64,000 nucleotides of DNA from Chitinophaga pinensis (GCA_945863605.1 CAMAZP010000001.1:88272-152271); one strand, 5' to 3'; counted from the stretch's first letter, positions 20,155 through 31,172 are shown. The notes: a model not told the origin generated them from the letters alone. Made by a program: numbers and translations.

Positions 20155-21879
20155 ATGAATTCAAAAATCATGAAAATAGAAAAAAATCCAAGAAAATTCA
20201 TCGCTGAAGATTTGAAAATCAATACGTGGGAAGATATAAAATTGTATTTCGACAATTTACTAAGTCGTGAGCTAAACACGAAAGCTGACTTTGAAAAATG
20301 GTTAGAGGACAGAAGTGAATTAGATGCTATCTTGGAAGAAGATATGGCTTGGCGGTATATTCGAATGTCAATTGATACTACGAATGAGACTTTTTCAGCA
20401 GCTTACAACTTATTTGTAACAAAAATTCAGCCTGAACTTGCTCCTTTAGACGATCAATTGAACCGAAAATTGATTGGCTTTCCGTCCAAAAATGAATTTA
20501 ATTCGGATGAAGCTTACAAAATTTATTTTCGTGCAACAGAGGTTCAATTGAATTTATTCAGAGAGGAAAACGTAGCAATTGAAGCTGAATTGAATGAAAA
20601 AGCACAACAATACGGCGCGATAAGTGCCGCACAATCCATTGAACATAATGGGGAAAAATTGACAATGCAAAAAGCGGCTCAATTACTAAAAGTGCAAGAT
20701 GAAAATTTGCGTAAAGCGGTTTTTGAAAAAATTGTAAATCGGCGTAGAGAAGACACAGAAAAACTGGATCAACTTTACACTGAATTAATCCAAAAACGTC
20801 ACGAATTAGCCATAAATGCAGGGTTTGAGAATTTTGTCGATTATAAATTTCAAGCTTTAGGCCGTTTTGATTATTCGAAAGAAGATTGTTTTGCTTTTCA
20901 CAATGCGATTAAAACCTTGATTGTTCCAATTGTTAAAGAAATCCAACAAAAAAGACTTACACTTTTAGGGAAAGATAAGTTCAAACCTTGGGACCTTGAA
21001 GTAGATCCAGAAGGAAAAGAACCTTTGAAACCATTCCAAACTGGAAAAGAAATGCTAGAGGGAACTATTGGTATTTTTAACAAAATTGATTCATATTTCG
21101 GAGATTGCTTGCGCACGATGGACGAAATGGGACATTTGGATTTGGATTCAAAATCCGGAAAAGCGCCTGGAGGCTATAATTATCCATTGTACGAAATTGG
21201 TGTTCCGTTCATTTTTATGAATGCTGTAGGAGCACAACGTGATTTGGTGACAATGGTTCACGAAGGCGGTCACGCAGTTCATTCTTTTTTGAGTCGTGAT
21301 TTGAAGTTGACAGGATTCAAAAATTTACCTTCTGAAGTTGCTGAATTGGCTTCGATGTCTATGGAAATGCTAACAATGAATTATTGGGACGCATTTTATC
21401 CGAACGAAGACGATTTGAAGCGTGCAAAAAGAGAACAATTAGAGGGGATTTTGAAAATCTTACCTTGGATCGCACAAATAGACGCTTTTCAACACTGGAT
21501 TTATACAAATGTGAATCATTCAGTTGCTGATAGACATCAGTATTGGCAACAACTTTCAACTGATTTTGGAACCGGTTTGACAAATTGGAATGGTTTTGAA
21601 GATCAAATTGCAACCTCTTGGCAACGTCAATTACATTTGTTTGAAGTTCCGTTTTATTACATTGAATATGGAATTGCCCAATTAGGTGCTTTGGGCGTAT
21701 GGAAAAATAGTATTGAGAATTTCGATAAAGCAGTGAATGATTACAAAGAAGCTTTGAAAATTGGTTACACAAAATCAATTCCTGAGATTTATTCAATAGC
21801 GAATGTGAAATTTGATTTTTCTGAAATTTATTTGAAGGAGTTAACAGATTTTATTCAAGTTGAACTCAGAAATTTATAA
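20155..21879 (+). CDS. M3 family oligoendopeptidase (PepF-like)
   Basis: MVHEGGHAVHSF (HEXXH), M3 family layout. Confidence 0.93.
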   Translation: MNSKIMKIEKNPRKFIAEDLKINTWEDIKLYFDNLLSRELNTKADFEKWLEDRSELDAILEEDMAWRYIRMSIDTTNETFSAAYNLFVTKIQPELAPLDDQLNRKLIGFPSKNEFNSDEAYKIYFRATEVQLNLFREENVAIEAELNEKAQQYGAISAAQSIEHNGEKLTMQKAAQLLKVQDENLRKAVFEKIVNRRREDTEKLDQLYTELIQKRHELAINAGFENFVDYKFQALGRFDYSKEDCFAFHNAIKTLIVPIVKEIQQKRLTLLGKDKFKPWDLEVDPEGKEPLKPFQTGKEMLEGTIGIFNKIDSYFGDCLRTMDEMGHLDLDSKSGKAPGGYNYPLYEIGVPFIFMNAVGAQRDLVTMVHEGGHAVHSFLSRDLKLTGFKNLPSEVAELASMSMEMLTMNYWDAFYPNEDDLKRAKREQLEGILKILPWIAQIDAFQHWIYTNVNHSVADRHQYWQQLSTDFGTGLTNWNGFEDQIATSWQRQLHLFEVPFYYIEYGIAQLGALGVWKNSIENFDKAVNDYKEALKIGYTKSIPEIYSIANVKFDFSEIYLKELTDFIQVELRNL

Positions 21880-22040
21880 AAAAATATTTATTCTTTTCTA
21901 TTTAGTAGTAATCCAATATTTTTTAATTTTCTCAAAATGAGTAGATTAATTATGTTATATTTTTTTGTTTTCATCTAAAATTAATATTCTGTTAAAATAC
22001 GTGTGATTCATTCTAGTGACCTTTGTACAAAATTATTTTT

Positions 22041-25000
22041 ATGTTCGCTAATTACCCAAAATCAAATCACCAACCATCATCAAGTTCTAATTGTAATAAT
22101 ACTAAAAACAGCTTTCAATCGCTTTTTTCAAGATTTATTCTCTCTCCAGCAACCGTTGCGTTGAGTTTAATTTTTGTTTTGAGTTGGAGTTGTGGGTGGG
22201 GGCAGTATTCTGGAACAGGCACATTTAACAAAATAACTTCATTGACTGATTTAACAGATGGCTATTATGTAATTGTTAATTCAGGAGATGCTTTTGCAAT
22301 GAATAATACACATAATGGAACATATTTGGCGAATACATCTGTATCTCCCTCAAGTAATACCTTAACAAATCCGGCCACTTCAATTGTCTGGAAAATAGAA
22401 ACAAACGGTACTGGTCGTACTATTTATAATGAATCAACAGCTAAATATGTATCTTACACAGGTACAAGCAATAACGTACAAGTTGTTGATGCTGTTTCAG
22501 CAAATAATCAAAGATGGAATTTTTCCTTTGCAAGTAGTGTTTTTTCAGTTGCAAACTTAGCGGTAACTACGCGTATATTACAGTATAATTCTAGTTCTCC
22601 TCGTTTTGCATGTTATACATCTGCTCAACAAAAATTTTTACTTTATAGATTAGCTCCTTCAGCATCAGCCCCAACACTTACTACTCCTGTAGTTTCATCA
22701 ATCACAACTACCTCCGCAACACTTGGTGCAACAGTGACTTCAAATGGTGGAGCAGCTTTAACTTCTCGTGGTACAGTTTGGGGAACAACAGCTTCACCAA
22801 CAGGGAATTCGTTAGCAGAAGGAGGAACAACCGTTGCTGCCTTCACTCATTCAAGAACAGGTTTAACAGCCAACACAGCTTATACTTACAGAGGTTACGC
22901 CACCAATTCAGCGGGCACAGGATATTCTGCTGATGGTATTTTTACTACATTGCCATTGGCTCCAACGGTAGGCACGGGAAGTAGCACTACCACAAGTGGT
23001 TTTACAGCCAACTGGTCGCATCCAACTATGGGTGCAGCCTCCTATTCTTATACCGTTGAAGTTGATGATAACAGTGATTTTAGTTCAATTACAACTACGG
23101 TAAATTCTATTTCTTCATCAAATACAAGTCAGGCAATTACAGGTTTAGCGTCAAGTACTACCTACTATTACCGTGTTAAGGCAGTGAATGCGCAAGGTTC
23201 ATCGGATTGGTCATCTACAAGTGCGGGAGTAACAACCTCAGCTGCTATAAGTCCAACCCTCAACCCTGTTACCCTATCTTCTTCACTTACTTCCACCTAT
23301 GGAACGGCATCTGCAGGAGTTAGCTTTACTGCAAATGGTTCAAATTTAACTGCTGAAAATATTACAGCAACTGCTCAATCGGGTTATGAAGTTTCAACTT
23401 CTTCAAGCTCGGGTTATGGTGCTTCCGTTTCAGTTACGGCTGGAACAACAGTATATGTTCGTTTTGCATCCACTATTTCTGCAGGAGATAAAAATAGTGT
23501 AATAGCCGTGGTGCTTTCAGGTGGCGGTGCATCAAGTAGTTCCAATGTTACGACTTCTTCTTCGGGCAATACGGTTTCACAAAAAGCATTAACAGTAACT
23601 GGGCTCACTGCTCAAAATAAAGTGTATGATGGCTTAACCACTGCAACAGCGACAGGAACAGCTGCTTTATCGGGAGTTGTTAGCCCAGATGTTGTTTCTT
23701 TAACAGGTTCGCCATCTTTTACGTTTTCTTCTGCCAATGTGGGTACTGGAATTTCAGTATCTACAAGCGGTTATTCGCTTATTGGTGGCGATGCAGCAAA
23801 CTATACACTCACCCAACCAACATTATCTGCAAATATTACCGTTCGTTCATTAACAATAACTGCAATCGATGTAAATAAATATGCGGGTGTTGCTTTAACA
23901 GGAGGTGCTGGTTCATCAGCATTCACATCATCAGGTTTACAAAATGGCGAGACCATTGGTTCGGTTACCATCGCTTACGGATCAGCAGGAGCAACAACCG
24001 GTGATGGAAATACAGTTGGAGTGTATGCATCTCAGGTTACGCCATCGGCTGCTACTGGTGGTTCATTTATGGCTGGTAATTATTCAATTAGTTATGTGGC
24101 TGGGAGTATTACGGTTTTGGAGGTGCCAATAACACTAGCTTCTTGGAATTTTAATGGAGAATCAAGTCCAGCAACTTCAACGGCTGATGTTTCAAATGCG
24201 AATTTATCCAGTGCTCCTGTTTTGTCACGTGGAGCTGGTGCGGCCTCAAGTAGTGGTGGTAATTCATTCAGAACGGTAGGTTTTCAAAATAACGGCATAG
24301 CTACATCCAATACTGATTATTTTGAAACATCCATTACATCGTCGACCAGTGTCATTTCTCTTTCTACTATTGATGTAAAAGTTGTTGGAACAGCTAGTTA
24401 TTGTGTTTCACCTGGAGTTTCTCAACAATTTGCATATAGTCTTGATGGTACAAATTTTACATTAATTGGAAGTGCTCAAAGCACAATTGGTACTCCTGGA
24501 ACTCTTACCCAAATAGATTTGTCGAATATATCTGCATTGCAAAATGTTTCAGCCAACTCAACGATTACATTGAGATTTTATGCAAGTGGTCAGACTCCTA
24601 CAGGTGGTTGGGGCTTTACTTCTGCAAGCGCTAGTTCAAGTGATGATGGTCTTGTTATTCAAGGCTATGTTAAATCCGCTCCGCAACTCTCAACCCCAAC
24701 AGCAACAACCATTACAACCAACTCAGCAACTTTGGGTGCAACAATTACAAGTGATGGTGGTGCAACTATTACATCTAGAGGAACGGTTTATGGCACCTCT
24801 GCTTCACCAACAGCAAATTCTGGAGCTGAAGGAGGGACATCAGTAGCCACATTCTCGCATTCAAGAACAAGTTTAACAGCGAATACCTTGTATTATTATA
24901 GAGGTTATGCTGTTAATTCTGTAGGTACAGGATATTCTGCTGATGGTACATTCACAACTCTTCACAATGCACCTACTGTAGGTTCAGGAAGCAATGCTAC

Positions 25001-28000
25001 CACAACTACTATTGATGCCTCTTGGACAGCGCCTACTGGAGGAAGTGCAATATTTACGTATGAAATAGAGGTTGATGATAACAATGATTTTTCGTCTCCA
25101 ACATTTACACAAAGTGGTATTTCGTCAGCGTCAACAACAATAACGGCAACTGGTTTAGTTTCAAACACTACCTATTATTTTAGAGTTCGAGCAAACAATG
25201 CAGGGGGTAATTCAGCATGGTCTTCTTCGTCCTCTGGCTATACAACATTAGTAGCCTTGAATCCAACACTATCGACAACTTCACTAACTGCCTTTGGTAA
25301 TGTGTGTTTAAATGCTACAAGTGGAGCTAATTCATTTACCATAAATGGATCGGCTTTAACTTCAGCTGATGTTTCAGTTTCTTCATTGTCTGGATTTACT
25401 TTTTCTACAACGGTTGGAGGTACATACACGAGTTCGTTGACATTACCCCAAATAGGAGGGACTTATGCTCAAGCTATTTATGTGAAATTTACACCAACAG
25501 CAGTTCAATCATATGATGGAAATATTGTTGTTTCAGGTGGTGGTGCATCAACAAACGAAAATGTTGCAGCATCGGGAAGCGGTATCTCTGGAACGCTAAA
25601 TGTTACAACTACAGTTGCTTCAGCTATTTCAACTTCTGGAGCTTCTACTGGTGGGACATCTGTTTCAACGTCTTGTGGAACTATAACATCAAAAGGTGTT
25701 GCTTATGGTACAACAGCGAATCCAACAACTCCAGTTACCTCTGATGGAAGTGGCACAGCAGATTATTCATCATTACTTACCGGATTAACTCCAAACACCG
25801 AGTATAATTATCGCGCCTATGCTACCAATAGCAATGGGGTGACGAGTTATGGTTCAAATTTAACATTTACTACTGTTCACAATGCTCCGACTGTTGGGAT
25901 AGGTACATTAGCTACCACAACCGGTTTTACAGCCAATTGGACAACCCCAACTAGTGGTGGTTCAGCAATATTCACATATGAGTTAGCCATTTCTACTTCT
26001 CCGACGTTTGCTTCCACTTTATCAACCCAATCAGGTATTTCATCAGCCTCAACATCGTATCAATTTACAGGGTTGAGCAATGGAACGACTTATTATTTTA
26101 GAGTACGCGCAAATAATGCTGGTGGATCTTCAGATTGGTCTGCAATTAGTACATCAATTTCAACTCAGACTGTTTTTGAAAATTTTGAAACAGGTTCAAA
26201 GACAAGTTACGCAGCTGCCAATTTTACGAGTTCAGCTGGAAGTTGGAATTTGGATGATGCAATTACCGCAACTTCTGTATCTGATAGAAAATATGGATTA
26301 CAATCGATTCGAATCAGAAATACAGGAAACGCAACAATGAATTTTGACGTAACAAACGGAATTTCAACACTAACTATATATCATGCTCTTTATGGTACTG
26401 ATCCAAATGCTACTTGGAAATTAGAAGTTTCTAATAATGCAGGAAGTTCTTGGGATGCCTATGTCAGCTCTATTGTAACAACATCAACGACAACATTAAC
26501 TGCACAAACATTTAACGTAGATTTATGTGGATCGTTAAGATTTAGAATTGTAAAACTTACAGGTACTAGATTAAATATAGATGACATAGTTTTAGTTGAG
26601 AAGGCTCCAACTCCTTCAGCACCAACAGCTTCAGCTCAATCTTTCTGTTCTTCAATTTCTCCAACAGTTGCAGATTTAACAGTCACTTCTGGTTCGTCAA
26701 TCAAATGGTACGACGCTTCAACAAATGGAAACCTATTAGCAAGTGGAACTGTATTAACTTCAGGTACTTATTACGCTTCTCAAACCGTTTTAGGATGTGA
26801 AAGTATAATAAGAACAAGTGTTGCGATAACATTAAACTCAAACGGCACATGGATTGGTTCGAGTGGTAATTGGGATGATATCAATAACTGGTGCGGTGGT
26901 ATTCCAAATTCTAATTCTGTTTCTGTTTCAATACCTTCAGGTGTTACAGTTAATTTAGATACTTCACCAAGCATTTCAGAATTGACAATCGCTACAACAT
27001 CGGTTATTAATGCTGGAAACAATACAATAACTATTGCTAATGGAGGAGCCTTTACAAATAATGGAACTTTTAATGCACAAACAGGAACTGTTGCTTTTTC
27101 TGGAACTGGAACATTAGCTGGTAACTCAACTGCTTTTAACAATTTAACAACCAATGGTAATTTAACTCTTAGTAGCTCACCAATAATAAACGGATTACTA
27201 AACTTAAATTCTGGAACTATAACTGTTGGTGCAAATACTTTAAACATAAATGGTTCAATCAGCCTTTCGTTAGGAAACATCGATGCAAGTAATGCCTCAG
27301 CTACAGTATTATTTGGAGGCTCAACAGCTCAAACAATTCCCGCGTCAACGTTCACAAATAATATCAATAATTTAACACTAAATAATAGTGCAGGTTTGAC
27401 AACGAATCAAGGTTTGACAGTTGCAAATACATTAAATTTAGTTAGTGGTATTTTAACTTTAGGAGCAAATAGCCTTACTTTAACGGGTTCACTAGACGTT
27501 TCAAATAGTGGAAGTTCAACAGCTTTCATCAATACTAATAGTTCAGGTGCTTTCATTCGTTCTATTAGTTCAACGGGAATTGATTACAAGTTTCCAGTTG
27601 GTTTGAGCGATTACGCTCCAATATCAGTAAATTTTACTGGTGGTACGATTGCATCTAGTACGCTAGCATCAAGAGCAGTAAGTGGTTTACACCCAGAAGC
27701 TACAGATGGAGCATACATCCGTTCAAATTTGTATTGGGAAATGAATCAATCAGGAATGACAAATCCACAATACAATGTTTCTATTACTTATCCAGGTGTA
27801 ACAAATGGAGTAGGAAGCTCTGAAACTGAAGCGAATTTATTACCAGCAAAATGGAGTGCATCAACAGGTTGGTTGTCTTCAGGGAGTTGTGCAATTTGTT
27901 ACAACGGTTCTACAATGGGTACATCATCAATAAATACAACAACCAAAACAATTACTTGGAATGGCGTTTCAGGATTTAGTGATTTTGGAGGATTTGGAGA

Positions 28001-28568
28001 AGGTAATGGATCACCACTACCTGTTGAATTACTTTCATTCAATGGAATTTGTGATGAGAATCAAATTCAATTAACATGGTCTACAGCCTCTGAGAATAAC
28101 TCAGATTATTTTGAAATTTTAAAGTCACAAGATGGTGAAAATTGGAGAGTAGTTAACAAACAAGCTGCAGCAGGTTTCTCTACAACAATACAAATGTATT
28201 CGTTCACTGAAACAGAAAAGACGAACAACGCATATTATCGTTTGAATCAAGTTGATTTTAACGGAGATAATAAAATGTATGATCCAATTTTTATAGATTG
28301 TGAAGGAAATTCCATTCAATTGATAACTTATCCGAATCCAAGTAAAGATGGCTTCAACGTTGTAATCAGCGATAAAAAATTAGTCGGTGAAGCAAGTTTA
28401 ATCATTCGTGATGCTATGGGTAAAATGGTATTGTTGAAAGTAATTTCAATTATAGAAGGAACAAATATATTCCCAATTGAAGCGAATGAAATTGATAATG
28501 GAGTTTATTTTATTACGATTGAAAGTGAGAATGGACAGTCAAAAGTGATAAGACAAACAGTCAATTAA
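22041..28568 (+). CDS. Giant Ser/Thr-rich multidomain T9SS-secreted surface protein (FN3-like, YDG and MBG-like modules)
   Basis: Repeated SATLGATxTSxGG...GYSADGxFTTL and FN3 modules; ALTVTGLTAQNKVYDGLTTATATG (YDG); C-terminal TYPNPSKDGFNVVISD...YFITIESENGQSKVIRQTVN; ORF track starts at TTG 22023, ATG at 22041. Confidence 0.88.
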   Translation: MFANYPKSNHQPSSSSNCNNTKNSFQSLFSRFILSPATVALSLIFVLSWSCGWGQYSGTGTFNKITSLTDLTDGYYVIVNSGDAFAMNNTHNGTYLANTSVSPSSNTLTNPATSIVWKIETNGTGRTIYNESTAKYVSYTGTSNNVQVVDAVSANNQRWNFSFASSVFSVANLAVTTRILQYNSSSPRFACYTSAQQKFLLYRLAPSASAPTLTTPVVSSITTTSATLGATVTSNGGAALTSRGTVWGTTASPTGNSLAEGGTTVAAFTHSRTGLTANTAYTYRGYATNSAGTGYSADGIFTTLPLAPTVGTGSSTTTSGFTANWSHPTMGAASYSYTVEVDDNSDFSSITTTVNSISSSNTSQAITGLASSTTYYYRVKAVNAQGSSDWSSTSAGVTTSAAISPTLNPVTLSSSLTSTYGTASAGVSFTANGSNLTAENITATAQSGYEVSTSSSSGYGASVSVTAGTTVYVRFASTISAGDKNSVIAVVLSGGGASSSSNVTTSSSGNTVSQKALTVTGLTAQNKVYDGLTTATATGTAALSGVVSPDVVSLTGSPSFTFSSANVGTGISVSTSGYSLIGGDAANYTLTQPTLSANITVRSLTITAIDVNKYAGVALTGGAGSSAFTSSGLQNGETIGSVTIAYGSAGATTGDGNTVGVYASQVTPSAATGGSFMAGNYSISYVAGSITVLEVPITLASWNFNGESSPATSTADVSNANLSSAPVLSRGAGAASSSGGNSFRTVGFQNNGIATSNTDYFETSITSSTSVISLSTIDVKVVGTASYCVSPGVSQQFAYSLDGTNFTLIGSAQSTIGTPGTLTQIDLSNISALQNVSANSTITLRFYASGQTPTGGWGFTSASASSSDDGLVIQGYVKSAPQLSTPTATTITTNSATLGATITSDGGATITSRGTVYGTSASPTANSGAEGGTSVATFSHSRTSLTANTLYYYRGYAVNSVGTGYSADGTFTTLHNAPTVGSGSNATTTTIDASWTAPTGGSAIFTYEIEVDDNNDFSSPTFTQSGISSASTTITATGLVSNTTYYFRVRANNAGGNSAWSSSSSGYTTLVALNPTLSTTSLTAFGNVCLNATSGANSFTINGSALTSADVSVSSLSGFTFSTTVGGTYTSSLTLPQIGGTYAQAIYVKFTPTAVQSYDGNIVVSGGGASTNENVAASGSGISGTLNVTTTVASAISTSGASTGGTSVSTSCGTITSKGVAYGTTANPTTPVTSDGSGTADYSSLLTGLTPNTEYNYRAYATNSNGVTSYGSNLTFTTVHNAPTVGIGTLATTTGFTANWTTPTSGGSAIFTYELAISTSPTFASTLSTQSGISSASTSYQFTGLSNGTTYYFRVRANNAGGSSDWSAISTSISTQTVFENFETGSKTSYAAANFTSSAGSWNLDDAITATSVSDRKYGLQSIRIRNTGNATMNFDVTNGISTLTIYHALYGTDPNATWKLEVSNNAGSSWDAYVSSIVTTSTTTLTAQTFNVDLCGSLRFRIVKLTGTRLNIDDIVLVEKAPTPSAPTASAQSFCSSISPTVADLTVTSGSSIKWYDASTNGNLLASGTVLTSGTYYASQTVLGCESIIRTSVAITLNSNGTWIGSSGNWDDINNWCGGIPNSNSVSVSIPSGVTVNLDTSPSISELTIATTSVINAGNNTITIANGGAFTNNGTFNAQTGTVAFSGTGTLAGNSTAFNNLTTNGNLTLSSSPIINGLLNLNSGTITVGANTLNINGSISLSLGNIDASNASATVLFGGSTAQTIPASTFTNNINNLTLNNSAGLTTNQGLTVANTLNLVSGILTLGANSLTLTGSLDVSNSGSSTAFINTNSSGAFIRSISSTGIDYKFPVGLSDYAPISVNFTGGTIASSTLASRAVSGLHPEATDGAYIRSNLYWEMNQSGMTNPQYNVSITYPGVTNGVGSSETEANLLPAKWSASTGWLSSGSCAICYNGSTMGTSSINTTTKTITWNGVSGFSDFGGFGEGNGSPLPVELLSFNGICDENQIQLTWSTASENNSDYFEILKSQDGENWRVVNKQAAAGFSTTIQMYSFTETEKTNNAYYRLNQVDFNGDNKMYDPIFIDCEGNSIQLITYPNPSKDGFNVVISDKKLVGEASLIIRDAMGKMVLLKVISIIEGTNIFPIEANEIDNGVYFITIESENGQSKVIRQTVN
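22661..26170 (+). repeat. Imperfect intragenic duplications: three pairs of an approx. 290-bp module followed by an FN3 module (approx. 22.66-23.25, 24.68-25.25, 25.60-26.17 kb)
   Basis: Protein-level and partial nucleotide similarity, e.g. ggatattctgctgatggta shared by copies 1 and 2; third copy more diverged. Confidence 0.8.
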
Positions 28569-28582
28569 GAAAAAATAGTTTG

Positions 28583-28618
28583 AAAATCCCTCTTGATTAA
28601 CTTCAGGAGGGATTTTTT
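28583..28618. terminator. Intrinsic terminator between convergent genes
   Basis: aaaatccctc-ttgattaacttcag-gagggatttttt hairpin with T-run. Confidence 0.8.
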
Positions 28619-29393
28619 ATTTTATTGTCTGCATTTTTTGAACCATTCCTGGAATGATAAATTTGGGGAAGAATGGTAGAGTATATCGCAATAGCACGTT
28701 TAAAATAGGGTCTGAAATACAAATTACTTTTCCCTTTTCCATCGCTCGATAACCTTTTTCAGCAGTTGATTTCGCGCTTGCAGCTTTTTCAAATAAATTT
28801 CCACCTGTCATTCCTGCAGTTTTTTCAAATTCAGTTTTAACAGGACCAGGACAAAGTGCGGTTACAGAAATGTTATGAGGTTTTAATTCGTGTGCAAGTG
28901 CTTCGCTAAACGATACTACAAAAGCTTTTGTGGCAAAATAAGTAGCTTGCAAAGGGCCCGGTAGGAATCCAGCAGTACTTGCAGTATTTAAAATTTTACC
29001 TGCTTTTCTTTTTTTCATATCTTGGAGAAATAAGTGACTCAATTCGACGAGCGCACTTACATTTAAATCGATCATTTCTAAATCTTTAGCAATTGGTCGA
29101 TCAACAAAAAAACCGTGACCACCAAAGCCTGCATTATTGAACAAATAATTAACCTCTAATTGGTTTAATTTTGTAAATTGATAAACTTCTTTAGCTGCAT
29201 CTTTACTCGTTAAATCTTTCACAAAAATCCAAACTTTGATAGCGTGTTTTTCTTCCAATTCTTTTTTTAATGTTTCAAGTTCCTCTGAACGTCTTGCAAC
29301 AAGTATTAAATCGCCACTTTTACTTGCGTGAATTCTTGCTAATTCTTTACCAATTCCACTAGATGCTCCAGTAATTAGGGCTAATTTTTTCAT
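28617..29393 (-). CDS. SDR family oxidoreductase
   Basis: LITGASSGIGKELAR, YFATKAF (Y-x3-K), NNAG. Confidence 0.93.
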   Translation of the reverse strand: MKKLALITGASSGIGKELARIHASKSGDLILVARRSEELETLKKELEEKHAIKVWIFVKDLTSKDAAKEVYQFTKLNQLEVNYLFNNAGFGGHGFFVDRPIAKDLEMIDLNVSALVELSHLFLQDMKKRKAGKILNTASTAGFLPGPLQATYFATKAFVVSFSEALAHELKPHNISVTALCPGPVKTEFEKTAGMTGGNLFEKAASAKSTAEKGYRAMEKGKVICISDPILNVLLRYTLPFFPKFIIPGMVQKMQTIK

Positions 29394-29511
29394 TTTTTTC
29401 TTTTAGTTCGTAAAAATAGATATTGTGCAAGGTAAAATGAAAGTTTTAAAATTTATTCTCTATAAAAGAAAGTCAAATACAATTAAACTAAACTCTTTTC
29501 GTTCTGTTTTC

Positions 29512-30552
29512 ATGCGATTTTTAATTTTAAGTTTTTTGCTTACTCCATTTCTTGCCTTTTCGCAATCAGCAGTTGGTTCAAATGGATTTGCATTTCTGAA
29601 TGGAAATTATTCAGCTAGAAGTGCAGCAATGGGAGGGAAGACAATAAGTATATATGACAATGACTTGAGTTTAGCAACTGATAATCCTGCAGTATTGAAT
29701 GAAAAAATGAATGGAATGATTCAAGTCAACCAAGGATTATTGCCCGCTGGAATTAATTTTGGTGCAGTTAATTATGCAATAAAAACAAAAATCGGTGTAT
29801 TTGCCCCTTCAGTAAAATATGTCAATTATGGAAAATTTACGGAGACAGATGAAACAGGTCGAGTATTAGGTAGTTTTTCTGCAACTGACTTCAGCGTAGG
29901 GACAAATTTTGGACGAAGTCTCAATAAAGTCATTCATTTAGGTGCTAACTTTCAATTTTTAGGTTCAAATTTAGATTCGTACAGTGCATACGGTATGAGT
30001 TTAGGTTTTGGTGTGCTAATGACGCATCCTAATGAATTGATTTCGGGTGGTTTAACGGTACGAAATGTTGGTTTGGTATTCAAAGAATATACGAGTAATT
30101 CAAAAACTTCTTTACCAATTGATGTTCAAGCTGCTTTTTCATTCAAACTCAAGCACGCGCCGTTTCGTTTTTCTATTTTAGGACATCACTTGAATCAGTG
30201 GAATATTGTATATCAAGATCCAACGTTGAAGCCAACATTTGATGCCTTAACTGGCGATACTATTCCAGTTCCAACAGCTGGTTTTGGTGAGAAACTAGCC
30301 AATCATTTTAATTTTCAGGTAGAATTATTAGCTTCCAAATCCGTTCAAATTCGGGCTGGATTTGATTACCACAGAAGACAACAATTGAAACTAATCGATC
30401 GACCAGGTTTAGCAGGTTTTTCATTTGGTGTCGGGATGAGATTCAAAAAAATTAGTTTAGATTACGGATTTATGGTTTTTTCTAAAGCTGGACAAAATCA
30501 CTCTATTGGCATCTCTACGCAGATTAGCGATTGGCTGAAGAAGAAAAATTAA
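29512..30552 (+). CDS. porQ: Type IX secretion system protein PorQ
   Basis: Signal peptide, then AVGSNGFAFLNGNYSARSAAMGGKTISIYDNDLSLATDNPAVLN, characteristic of PorQ; ORF extends to a GTG at 29425. Confidence 0.88.
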   Translation: MRFLILSFLLTPFLAFSQSAVGSNGFAFLNGNYSARSAAMGGKTISIYDNDLSLATDNPAVLNEKMNGMIQVNQGLLPAGINFGAVNYAIKTKIGVFAPSVKYVNYGKFTETDETGRVLGSFSATDFSVGTNFGRSLNKVIHLGANFQFLGSNLDSYSAYGMSLGFGVLMTHPNELISGGLTVRNVGLVFKEYTSNSKTSLPIDVQAAFSFKLKHAPFRFSILGHHLNQWNIVYQDPTLKPTFDALTGDTIPVPTAGFGEKLANHFNFQVELLASKSVQIRAGFDYHRRQQLKLIDRPGLAGFSFGVGMRFKKISLDYGFMVFSKAGQNHSIGISTQISDWLKKKN

Positions 30553-31172
30553 TATGCCAAGAAAATCTCTGTAGTATCAAAAGCTACAGTAGTTGCTTCT
30601 TTTAATCCTTGGTTGTTTGTATTCACTATCCAATAGTAAATGGAATAAATCGTATTTCCTATGTTGACGCAATAAAAAGTTGTGTCCAAAGCCCCAAAAT
30701 AGTTTTGTTCTATACTTGGACAACATTCTGTACAACCTTGATAACCGGCTTGTTTGATGTATCGTAAGTGGTCGTTGTTGGTTGGGAAATTATTAATGAT
30801 TCGAATTGCAGCCCACGATTTTGCTTCCGTTGAAAAATTTCTAACATTTTCATCTTCTAAACTCAATTCAGAATAAAAAATACTTTCTTCTATAGCGAAA
30901 TAATTTAGTTTAGTGATTTTAACAACATACTTCTCCATCTTTTCACGCGGAAAACTAATGTTATAATTTCCATCAGCACTCAAAACAATAGTTTCAATCA
31001 ATTGCTCACTTGTTGTACCAATTGGCACTTTGTAAATTTTCATTTGGGCGCCTTCAAGTCCTGTATTGAAAGTTAAATCGCTCACTTTTCCTTTGAGTAC
31101 AAAATTACCGGTTCCTTTTTCACATGAATAAGTGAAAGCTATTAAGGTAAAAATGAAAAGTAGTTTTATCAT
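30549..31172 (-). CDS. Hypothetical lipoprotein with carboxypeptidase-regulatory-like fold
   Basis: Lipobox-like FTYSCEKG; small beta domain. Confidence 0.6.
   Translation of the reverse strand: MIKLLFIFTLIAFTYSCEKGTGNFVLKGKVSDLTFNTGLEGAQMKIYKVPIGTTSEQLIETIVLSADGNYNISFPREKMEKYVVKITKLNYFAIEESIFYSELSLEDENVRNFSTEAKSWAAIRIINNFPTNNDHLRYIKQAGYQGCTECCPSIEQNYFGALDTTFYCVNIGNTIYSIYYWIVNTNNQGLKEATTVAFDTTEIFLAY

Noticed and set aside
21359-21796. 145-aa minus-strand ORF
   Set aside because: Antisense to the M3 peptidase catalytic region, no motif.
22661-26170. Repeats considered as a CRISPR-like or tandem-repeat array
   Set aside because: Repeats are protein modules in one open reading frame with no short identical repeats and uniform spacers.
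26780-27280. 166-aa minus-strand ORF (and other minus/alternate-frame ORFs at 22643, 23414, 24580, 24962, 25238, 26080, 28125)
   Set aside because: Shadow ORFs inside the giant Ser/Thr-rich T9SS gene; composition reflects the complementary strand of repetitive codons and there is no independent start context or family motif.
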